A program made the translations under genes and the position numbers. Under the pieces are notes generated by a model. The model was not told the origin of the DNA. It was given only the letters and a program-made list of their open reading frames with translations, and did not search any database. This document shows, piece after piece, positions 1 through 9,197 of a DNA stretch of 20,558 nucleotides. This stretch comes from Seminavis robusta (Eukaryota; Bacillariophyta; Bacillariophyceae; Naviculales; Naviculaceae), in contig CAICTM010001933.1 of the NCBI GenBank assembly GCA_903772945.1, positions 1-20,558 on the forward strand. Reading direction: 5' to 3'. The first letter of the stretch is position 1. Every line of letters begins with the position of its first letter.

Positions 1-1050
1 CGAACAAAATAGATAGGCTTAAGGCAGATGTTCCAGATTCGAAACCCGTTAAATAGGGAAGAGAAAGAACTGCCTTATGCCTTTCCAACCAAGTGTTTCG
101 ACCCAGTCGAGGATATTTTGGGAGAGTTGCGAGTGGACGACTACGAAGTAGAAATTCGTCCTCGACGTTAAATCTTATTACACTAGGGCTCACTCTATTC
201 CACGGGTCCATAACAACTCTCTTAAGATGGAGGTTGTACGTCTCTGCGAAACAGGAGCACTCAAGAAAGTGAATCGTTCCAAGTGGACGGGCACCAACTT
301 TTATCATTCCAGAGAAAGAGGGATCTGTACAATTCATCGTCGGATTTTCGTGAACCGAACAAACGGATCTAGCGGAAGCCTTATCCTAACCCAAAAATAC
401 AGGACATGCTCTTGAACCTAAAAGGATTCAAGTGCGCTACCAATCTAGACCTGAACACGCGACAATACCACATCGAGCAGTCACATCACTCGAAGCAAAA
501 CTATACCAATGCACTCCCCAAGGGAAAGCGAGATATCAGGGTTGCAGATGGCCTATTAAGTCCGACGTTTCCAAAAGCAGATGAAGCAGCTGATGACTTT
601 AGAAAAGTGTCCTTTGGATCTGTTGATGAATCAATGTCATCCCAACGGACATCGATTTCTGCAGATCGCGGAATGAACCGTAGGATGTGTTGACCTTTCC
701 CAAGACGTCCCAAGAAAGTCTGGAGGTTTGAAATGCAACGATACCAAAGGCTTCCTCATAGGAGAACACTGGGTATCAGACAACTAGGACTTCGTCGAGA
801 AGGAACCAAACTCTTAAGCAAAAAGATAACAGATGCTCCAGTCTATCGCTCGTGCTACCCACAGGAGGATACCTCCGTAAGGATTCATTGGACCAATGAA
901 CTACCAAAGGCTGCTCCAAGACAGCAGACGGTGTAACCATCGTTCTGAAAAAGACGTAGGTTACCCAGCACCCATGACTCCGCGTCCAGTCGATTGGAAA
1001 CGGTGTCAGGGGTCGCGCGTAGAGTAGTCGAGGGAACTCTCACGGGATGA
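1..1050 (+). mobile_element. Decayed Ty3/gypsy retrotransposon, reverse transcriptase region
   Basis: Translation in two frames gives a broken but recognisable gypsy-type reverse transcriptase. From about 185 to 405 (frame of 227) I read a stretch resembling the N-terminal RT fingers, with the motifs RAHSIPRVH and LKKVNRSKW. From 406 (another frame) it continues with MLLNLKGFKCATNLDLNTRQYHIE, which matches the family's motif A region (kLeGFk.AtsLDLn.gYYHI) including the catalytic Asp of LDLN. Between about 770 and 920 weak traces follow of the segment that normally comes after RT, such as GFIGPMNYQR, out of frame and with stops. At least two frameshifts and several stops are needed, and no YxDD motif is legible. 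The element enters from the left edge, so its LTR is outside the window or lost. The family call rests on pattern recognition; the subfamily is unknown. Confidence 0.6.
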
Positions 1051-1624
1051 AAATGAACATGACTTCGGTCAGCAGCTTCGACAGCGCGGCAATTGCGTTG
1101 ACAAGCTCTCACCACTATCCGTCTTATCAAAGGGCAAACCGGAACATACATAGAACGTCGCGCAGCGACTGTATCCCAGAAAATAAACACCAGGGTAGGA
1201 GGAGAACCACGGCAGGTGTCCTCGTCACACCATGTCATACGATCACCCTATGTATATTCACAGTATCAGAGACAACTTCCGTTAGCCGCATGACCGCGCA
1301 CGAAGTCTGCACTTTACCACACAGATACCGAGTCAATAACAACTGCACTGTACGGCTCCCGACATCTACCGCCAATGAGCAGGCACAGTCTACCACCAGA
1401 ATGGATACATAAACTGGTAATTACAACCATACAAGTCCCTGATCCTCTTATGTAGCGATTGCCGTCGTCGCGCACATGTCTACATACACAATCTCATGAA
1501 GAGTGCCCCGCACTTTAAAACATATGTTTCTACCTTGTCCGACTGATGTCCTCCTTCCGTGACCCTTGTCAGGGTGGAATAGGCATACGGCTAGCTGCTG
1601 CAGAATAGCTCCTAGCCCTTATTC
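1051..1624. other. Unassigned stretch between gypsy remnant and inverted repeat
   Basis: No open frame here reads like a protein. It may be further decayed gypsy sequence (integrase region) but no zinc-binding His/Cys pattern or catalytic motif can be read. I see no strong tandem or inverted repeat. Confidence 0.3.
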
Positions 1625-2024
1625 CGCTTCGCATCCTAGATAGGGGTTGGTTGTCGACTCATGACGTAGAGTCCTCCGTCGAATAGGTCATTTGGAGACA
1701 GTATTCTCAATGACCGCTCTGTTCATACTAGGTTGATGATTGAAATCGCTCTAGATATTTAGCCGACGTGAGTACTTCCACGCTACTAGATAAATGCTAG
1801 ACAAATCTTCACGCGTTCCGTTTTGGATCTCGTGGAGGAGCGTAGGATTGCTACCGCAACCTACTCTATCTCACTCTTACAGTCTCCCGCGGGAGTTCAG
1901 ATCTCGATCCTTTGATTGTGGATCTCTTCTGTTGATTATTTTCATAGCTTTCTAATCCTCGTCATAACTTTCATTCTTCCAAAACTCAAAACATCGAAAG
2001 ATCTTTACACTAGCTTTTAGCGTA
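1625..2024 (+). repeat. LTR-like arm, left copy of long inverted repeat
   Basis: This 400-bp stretch aligns along its whole length with the reverse complement of 3666-4047, with scattered substitutions and small gaps. Shared blocks include atcctagatagggg, gacgtag, catactaggttg, ctctagatatttagc, ctcccgcgggag, gctttctaatc, cgaaagatctt and ctagcttttagcgta. The inner end (cttttagcgta, 2014-2024) abuts the copia pol fragment directly. The size, the promoter-like palindrome and the position beside pol suggest a long terminal repeat, but both LTRs of one element should be direct, and these are inverted. Confidence 0.7.
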
Positions 2025-3640
2025 GGCATTTGGCATCCACGTATTGTCTGGTGAAGAACACGGGCTTGCCCTTGGAGCAGGTGCGTCACCAGGGAGTTCC
2101 TATTCAGCTCCTTGGTACACATGTCTTTGTCCAGTCATACTTCCTGACTTCCAACTGGAGTAATCCGGAATAGCGTGTTCGTACACGGATGCCTCCATGC
2201 TTCATCTTGACCAAGTAACCGTAATTCTCTTCAATCGATCCAGGTGGCACAACGCGGGAGCTACTCGGAACGAGGAAAGCGTCATGACTGCAACTCAAAC
2301 ATCAAACCTTCCAAGGAAATAGCCCACTGGATCTCTCCAATTCAGGGACTGGTACTTGGTTTGATCCCATCATTCGTCCAGCAGTGGGGAAGTATCAACT
2401 CCGGGTGATCATTCTTTCAACGGACTGGTCACCTTGGTGGACGGCTTCTCCCCAAAGAGGGTAAGGTATTGTGCTTCCAAGCGGTCAATGTACTTGAATG
2501 GTGACATTGTGAGTGTCCCATCCTCATCGCGTTTGAAGTTGCATCCTAGGTTGGTGGAACTCCACCTCACCAGTGCCCTTGAGCTTGAACTTGTGGGGCT
2601 CGGCCATCAGCCCATCTATGATTACCTGGGGCTCACGTGATGCAATGAGCAGGTCATCGACGTAGCACGCAATATACTCATAGTGATCTCCCCGATCCTT
2701 CATCCAGATGTCAGACTCAGTGCGTGAGGGCTTGAATCCCATGGAGTAGAGCACATCAAACAACTTGTCATGCCAGCACTTTCCAGAAGATTTTAGTCCA
2801 TATTGTGCCTTGATCATCTGCATTGTGTGTCCAGCCAGAGGTCCAAACTCGCCTCCGGCAATGAAGCATACCTTTTCAGTTGTGTAGGACTCCAAGTATG
2901 CATTACCAACATCCGTGGCCCACAACTCTAAGTCATTCAATTCCGCAATGAAGGTGACAAGGCGAATTCCTTGCAGAGAGACAACACCTGAATACACAGA
3001 ATCAGTTGGCGTCTCCGTTCTGTGTCCACCTGCCACAAACCTCGACTTGTGGCGTCCATCTATCTTGATGTCATACACCATGTGGCAGGGGATCTTCTGG
3101 AAGCCCTTTGGTACTGGCGCTCCGAGACCTAGGCTCTTGAACGTGTCGTATTCCAAGAGCTGTTTGATCTCGAGTTCTTCTGAGTCCTGCCATTTTGTGT
3201 TTCCATTCTTTTCGTCGATGAAGACCGCCTCAGCATGGTTCCTTGGAACCTGGTGCCCATACTTGTACACCGGCTTGTTCCGAAAGTTCTTCAGCCTGGC
3301 TTGGTGAATCATCCTTTGCGAATTTCTTTGCATTCTTCGTGTAGGGTCTACACCGCTTCCATCCATTCACACCAACCAGGTTGTTCTTCACCGCATACAG
3401 GGAAACAGAAACTGGATCATCATTGAAGATGAACCCCATATCTTCCCATGTCTTGCACCTGCTTGCCCATTCAACAAGGATCTCAAACTTGGAGCGTGTC
3501 GGTTCTGATCATTGATGTTGGAATGTAACCAAGACGCTTCACGTTTTCACTAGGTTGGATCTAACCGGTATGTGAAGACGGTTTGATGGTAGGCGGGCGT
3601 TCAGCGTGGGGTCAAGTAAAATCGGTCATCGTCCAGCGAA
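2025..3640 (-). mobile_element. Ty1/copia pol fragment (reverse transcriptase), decayed
   Basis: Read on the minus strand this is the RT part of a copia polyprotein. The longest open piece (3366 to 2524, 280 codons) contains the pre-RT segment KNFRNKPVYKYG, the fingers around GFQKIPCHMVYDIK, motif A ATDVGNAYLES with the catalytic Asp, motif B-like QYGLKSSGKCW, and motif C CYVDDLLIAS with both catalytic Asp residues. Upstream coding continues in other frames from about 3640 (GWKRCRPYTKNAKKF at about 3350), and downstream from about 2560 to 2030 (GCNFKRDEDGTLTMSPFKYIDR, then LGRFDV, TLSSFRVAP). Visible lesions include a 1-nt shift near 3310, a 4-nt insertion near 2555, and several stops below 2440. 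Protease, most of integrase and the RNase H end are missing. It is a dead element; the copia assignment is firm. Confidence 0.88.
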
Positions 3641-3665
3641 ACTTGCATACAGGATGCACTACCGG

Positions 3666-4047
3666 TACGCTAAAAGCTAGAGTTAAGATCTTTCGAGTGT
3701 TTTGAGTTTGAGAGAATGTAAGCTATAAGAGAGATTAGAAAGCTTTGAAAAACTAATCAACGAGAGAGCTTCGCCGTGAAGCTCATTGAGCAGGTCTCCC
3801 GCGGGAGGCCTGGAAGTGTGATAGCGTAGATTGTAGCAGGGAATCTACGTACTCCACGATCCAATTCCGGAACTCGTGGAAACTTCAGCTATAGCAGCAT
3901 GGAAGGTCTCCACGTCAGCTAAATATCTAGAGTAATGTTTCATCGACAACCTAGTATGACTAGCGGTCATGAGAACCCTGTCTCAATGACTATTCGCGAG
4001 GGACTACGTCACAAGTCGAACTCAAACCCTATCTAGGATCGAGTCGC
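3666..4047 (-). repeat. LTR-like arm, right copy of long inverted repeat
   Basis: This is the reverse-complement partner of 1625-2024. Relative to the copia pol fragment it lies on the 5' side, where an upstream LTR would be expected. The inner end tacgctaaaag (3666-3676) is the exact complement of the left arm's inner end. It retains the perfect 12-bp palindrome ctcccgcgggag (3796-3807). Divergence between the arms is visible by eye, so if they are LTRs of one family they are old or come from different insertions. Confidence 0.7.
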
Positions 4048-4270
4048 GAAACGCTGGCAGCAGCGTGGGATCGCAGATTTAAGGCTAAGGTTCAAGGACA
4101 ACTCCACAGTCAGACTGCCATACATGTACCAGTACAGTTGTTCCCGGCAAGATTGTCCATTAGCTTTGCCGCTTAAAAAACAAGTGCGTGGATCGTTGCA
4201 AGTCAAAAATCGCTCCATACCACCATATGTTTCATTGACTTGGCTTGTTCGATACATACACTCCTTCTGC
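4048..4270. other. Unassigned spacer between two inverted-repeat structures
   Basis: There is no coding signal. The sequence separates the copia-bearing inverted repeat from the fold-back structure that starts at about 4271. Confidence 0.3.
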
Positions 4271-4720
4271 CAAGGCTACCAAGCCAGAGATCTCTTCACT
4301 ACTACTACTAGCAACAGTTGGCACTGAAGACTGGAGCAGCAGGGATCGATTACAGCTAGAGAGAGTCAAAAGCTGAAATAGACTACATTTGATTCACCTC
4401 TTCTTCTTTGCCATTTCAGCTGGGGCTGGTTTGTGCCACAGACAAGGTCTCTGCCAAGGATCTCTTCTCTACTACTACTAGGAACAGATGGCACTGAAGA
4501 ATGAAGCATTGGGGGCCAATTACAACCAGAGAGAGTCAAAAGCTGAAACAGTATTTTCTGGTACTGCAACCATGCCACCCCAATCGTTGTTCCAAGGGGA
4601 AGCACTGGGAATTATTTCCAGCGACGAGTCAACAGAAGCATGAAGCAACGGATGACATTCAACCGAAGCATTGAGCGACAAGTCGACCGAAGCATGGTCG
4701 AGAGACGAGGAGACCAAAAC
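4271..4720 (+). repeat. Left arm of fold-back-type inverted repeat
   Basis: The reverse complement of this arm aligns with 5705-6134. The best block is the complement of ttggggtggcatggttgcag at 4563-4587, which recurs directly at 5811-5830. The arm itself holds two tandem units offset by about 170 bp: agagagagtcaaaagctgaaa at about 4358 and again at about 4528, each preceded by an (ACT)n run and the phrase ggcactgaaga. Arms are diverged and no target-site duplication was identified. Confidence 0.65.
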
Positions 4721-5704
4721 AAGAGGAGATGACGGAAGCATGGGTATGGGCAGGATCTTGTGGAAGTTTTTGAACTCCAGCATGCTACGGCCATTGCTGC
4801 TACAAGGTGTGGATTCAACAGCATGAATTCCGTCTAAAATTTGGTTTGATTGCGATCGAAACGATGGACGTTTGCTCCTTATTTCTATTTCTCCTCCACA
4901 AATGCTTCTAAACCGCTACAATAGTACATAGTACAATCAAGAGGGGACATGCACAAACCATTGGGATCTTTCAACAACAAGTTGCCAACAGAAAAGGGAA
5001 AAGATAGCTTGATTGAATCGACACTACTTCAGCAACAATACTATTTCCAGTGCGGCAACCATTAGTTTCCCCTAATTTTATGCAGCATTCTCATGGGAGA
5101 GGTGCTTCTGCGGGAGCCTCACTTCAGAGCTATCAAAAGAAGCTGGTAGAGGAGAGATCTATGCAAGTAGCACAGCTTGCACACGTGAACTTCAATTCTT
5201 CCTATCTCCTGCCTTGTAAATGGCTTCTTCAGTGGTGGGAGCCTTTGCAGAAGTACTCCCGAGGGAGAATCATGCTGGTTGGTTCCAATCCACTTTTGTT
5301 CTTCTGATAAAGAGGAAACCAATTCAATCATTCTATTGCTTAAGCCTAGCTAGCCCTCGCTGGCTTCCGTAGAGAACATCAATTCAAGTGAGGCTACCGG
5401 TAAGAACTCTCACAGAGCACCTGTTCCCATGACCCACACTCAGTACGGAATATTCCTCAAAATTCACTCCTAACTGCTGATGGATGAATCTCCATGAATA
5501 ACAGACTGATGCGGCTTGTTCTTGCTGGAAAAGAGAGCGTAGACACAGCTATAAACATTCCTGCTAGCGGCTTTGAACCTACCGCTCATACATAGTGTCG
5601 GCCTGGTCGATCGATTATAGCCGTACAGGTAGAGGTGCCAGTGTGGAGCTGCTTTTCTGTGTTTGTCAAACCTTCAATTTTCACTTTCCTATTGGGGCTT
5701 GATA
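4721..5704. other. Loop region of fold-back structure, non-coding
   Basis: About 1 kb lies between the inverted arms. Open frames here are short, and none has a recognisable domain or a convincing start. I see no transposase motif, so if this is an element it is non-autonomous. Confidence 0.35.
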
Positions 5705-6134
5705 ATCTTGTTCCTGTACACTGGCAACTCCTTCCGTCGACTGTCAATCGCTGCTTCCGTCAACTTGTCGCTAGTACTTCCTTGGCCAGCACAGACCGTC
5801 GAACGATGATTGGGGTGGCATGGTTGCAGTACCAGAAAACACTACTTCAGCCATGGGGTTTCTCTGGCTGTAATCCGCCCCTGCTGCTCCAACCTTCAGC
5901 TGCAGATGTCTTCTATGGTAGTAGAGAAGAGATCCCTGGCTTGGTTACTATGGAAGAGACCTTGTTTGTGGCACAGACACTCATGGTTCGAAATGGCAGA
6001 AAGAAGAGGCAAATCAAGTGGAGTTAATTCAGCGATTGGCTCTCTCTGGCTGTAATCATCTCCTGCTGCTCCAACCTTCAGCTGCAGAAGTCTTCCATGG
6101 TAGTTTAGAAGAGAGCCATGCCTTGGTTGCTACC
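5705..6134 (-). repeat. Right arm of fold-back-type inverted repeat
   Basis: This is the partner of 4271-4720. It contains two tandem units with an offset of 182 bp: tctctggctgtaatc at 5861 and 6043, each followed by cctgctgctccaaccttcag and then a gaagaga...ccttggttgct block. The tandem duplication therefore exists in both arms and probably predates, or formed together with, the inversion. Confidence 0.65.
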
Positions 6135-9110
6135 GTATGGAAGAGAACTTGTTTGTGGAGCATAAGAGCTGAGATGGCAATTACCCCGCAATCGCCAACC
6201 CATCTTTTACTCTGGGGTTGGTCTGTCAGAATTTTGGTCCAACACGGCGGCCAGTGGTTGAACATTTTTCCAGGTAGCATTTCTACCAGGTTCTACACAT
6301 AATTGTAAAATGGGTGTCAAGCTGAGGAGAGAAGCTCCTCCAAGATCTGCCTCCCCATGCATGCATCTACGTGCTGGTACAGTACTGCAACAAACACCAA
6401 CACAATGGTCGGCACCCTCTGTCGATCGAACAGATCGCTACTACTGCTACTACATGTACTGCTACTACTATTACAAGCACTGATTTCTCTGCCTCATTGA
6501 ATTCAATTCAAGCCGGACCGAGTTCTTAATAGCAAGATCAAGAGGCAAGGAAGTGACAAGAGCAAGCGGCATCGACCATCTCACCGGCAAGCAAGTGGCA
6601 ACATCAGGAACAAGAGGCTCACATCATACCATTTCTTCTGAGAGGAGCGCGACCGAAGTGTTGTACGAAATTTCCCACTGGGTGCAGGTTTCATCCGCAC
6701 CTAGGGAAGTTGGTCTTGCAGTGGTCAATCTCTGATCAGAAGGAGAAGCCTCGCTGCCGTCGCGGCATTTCTTGTTGAGTAGATGCGTTTAATTGGTTTC
6801 TAGGTACCGGTATCACTACTATAGTTTGTGCCAGCAACAGCACTTCCTCCCTCAAAGCTACACATCTGACCAAGTCTGATACCGGTACCTACACTACAAT
6901 ATTTGGTTGCTGATGGCGTGCTCATATCAGTGAAAATCACAATCAACCGCGTCGCGGCCGACACATATGAGGAGCCATCTCTGGTCCTGGACTATACGAG
7001 CGACAATAACAGCAAGCATTTGAATTCCACGCGCAACAGCCAACAATCATTCCCCCGGTGCCGGAACCGGCCATCTACTGGAAACCCCGACAAATTATCC
7101 TACAACGGCTACGGCAACAATGTGAGTTTGCTCAGCAATGTACAACGACACCCTTTGACTGCCAACAACAAGAAAGGTTCCGACCAGCCCATTTTGGTAG
7201 CAACGGCAAGGGCAACAAATTGCTCCACGGCAGATACGGTGATGTGAAATCCACTTGAATAAAGCCAAAGTTTTCCGCCGAGGCTGCAAACACAACAACA
7301 AGACTGGTTCCGAAGAGCCTACCACCAACATGAAGCAAGGAGCCAACGGAATCAACAATAGATTTCCGCTTGCTGACGCCAGCCTTAGCTAGCAGCCGAC
7401 AATCGCAGCAACAATTCTTTTGGTCTCACTGTCGACGAGGAGTCCAAACCCAGTTCTCGTTACGGTGCTGTGAACCCCACCATGCTAGAGCCACTTTGGA
7501 TTGTTGCGACGCCCTTGCCCTTCAACAAGGGCAAGAAGACAGTCTACAAACCACCACTTTTGGTTGCAGACGATGACCGTGGAAAACCAAGAACCATCGC
7601 CACAGAGCCACCTTTGGCTAACAACGACGACGAGGAAAAGTTGACAACTGTCTAATTCTACTGACACAGTCGTTAGCCAGCAAATTGACGCTTCTTGCAG
7701 ATGCAACAAATGCTAGTACAGCGTACCAGGTATGGCATCCATAGCAACAGTTGTCAACCGGCGACAACACGCAAGAGAGTGGATCCTCCTATCGGGTTGT
7801 GCTTTGGTTGTGATTCCTACTAATATTACAAAATCATGCTTCGAGTCAGCAAGCAACTACAATGGATGCGAAAAACCCGACAACTTCTTGTTCACAACAA
7901 TGATGACCCTCCAATGATGGTCAGCCATGTCGCAACCGAAGACAACAGGGAAAACCCGACAACCTTCCCCCAATCAATTGCCTTCCAGCGCCGACTCACC
8001 ATCGATCGACCACAGCGAACAGCAAGACCAAAATTGCTGCTTTCCACCGCCTATGTCGACAACCATTTGATTGCCGACTGCATCAACGAGCCAGTTCACT
8101 TTCGTGGAAAGTCGACAATCTTCCTCAATAAAATAATACCTTAGATTGTCGCCAATGCCAAAAACTGCTGCAATGGCAACAGCATTGGACACAACAACGC
8201 CACTTCACTGGCCAATGAGCATGGACAGCCAACAATTCCACCTCCTCATTCATTCTTACTGCTACCGACAATAACCAGCACTATCCTCAGCTCTCCACAC
8301 TTGCATATATGCGTCTCATATGCTTTCTACTGCAGAAGATGTCTTACGGACAAGGTAGATCCTGACAAGCTCAAGCCCAACAGAACCATTTCCTCCGCAG
8401 CTCACGTCCAACAGCTTCAGCAACGACTCTGTGGCACGCAACATCAGCTATTTTTATTCCGTCCACGCTACTGCTCGCCCTCCAAAGCGCAGTTTGGCCT
8501 TTGCCGACGCCTCTACGGAGCCCATTTTGGTTCCCAATGATACTTATGGCGAAACACTTAAAATTGGACGACAATAGCACCACCACCACTAGCCAAATAA
8601 GGTTGCCTACTACCACCAGCAGTACCTTCAGCTGCCCTCACTTACCATCTGTATGTCCGGTATGCCATTTGCAGAGTTTGTCCACCCCTTTGAAGATGCC
8701 ATAAGAACAAGGGGAGATCCTGGTAATCTCATGCCTGTCACAACAACTTGCACTGTCAATGCCACTAGCTTCTCCGGAGAGTCCATAGTCCACCGGTGTT
8801 TGCTACAGTGGCTGAAGCGAATTCCGCCCAGAACAATGGCAAACCATCGTCGCTATAGCCAACAACTACGAGCCATCTTTAGATGCCTATGCAGGACAGC
8901 TGACACTTGTGCTTGCTGCTGTCACTTACTACAACCCACTTTTAACTGTTGAAGCCCATGTTTGACCTTGTTGCCAACAATTACTACCTCGCCTTTGATA
9001 TTGCAGGAGCCAGCAACAACTTTTTCTACGCCAAAGCTGGCACTACCGACCGTGGAAACAGGACAAATATTTTCCACTGAACCCGCATGACAGCACCGGT
9101 AAAAGCCTAG
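6135..9110. repeat. CAACA-rich non-coding region with degenerate dispersed repeats
   Basis: Almost 3 kb with no believable gene. The strand is rich in CAACAA, and short phrases recur with changes. The phrase gaaaacccgacaac occurs in variants at about 7080, 7870 and 7949, and agcc(c)a(c)tttggtt occurs near 7188, 7485, 7555, 7605 and 8518. A (CTA)n run lies at 6438-6473. A 15-bp perfect inverted repeat sits at 6801-6815 and 6877-6891. It may be an ancient satellite or the worn non-coding part of an element. Confidence 0.45.
6801..6891. repeat. 15-bp perfect inverted repeat with 61-bp spacer
   Basis: taggtaccggtatca (6801-6815) and its exact complement tgataccggtaccta (6877-6891) flank a 61-bp spacer. 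Each arm contains the near-palindrome ggtaccggta. It could be a small hairpin element or a paired binding site. Confidence 0.6.
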
Positions 9111-9197
9111 CTTCACATTTCGAAACCACCTTGGCTTTCAGTCACCTCTTCTTCCTTGTGCGTCCCAGACCGGACACTTCGTAGCTCTAAGTTGACT

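Noticed and set aside
1047..1412. 121-codon open frame after the gypsy remnant
   Set aside because: It has a composition of random-frame type (Thr/Ser/His/Arg-rich) with no match to gypsy integrase motifs.
5635..6302. Overlapping plus-strand open frames in the fold-back right arm
   Set aside because: They follow the tandem/inverted repeat and share repeated peptides only because the DNA is repeated; there is no domain and no comparable frame in the left arm.
6438..6473. CTA-rich run considered as a possible coding repeat or CRISPR-like array
   Set aside because: It is a simple trinucleotide microsatellite with no unique spacers.
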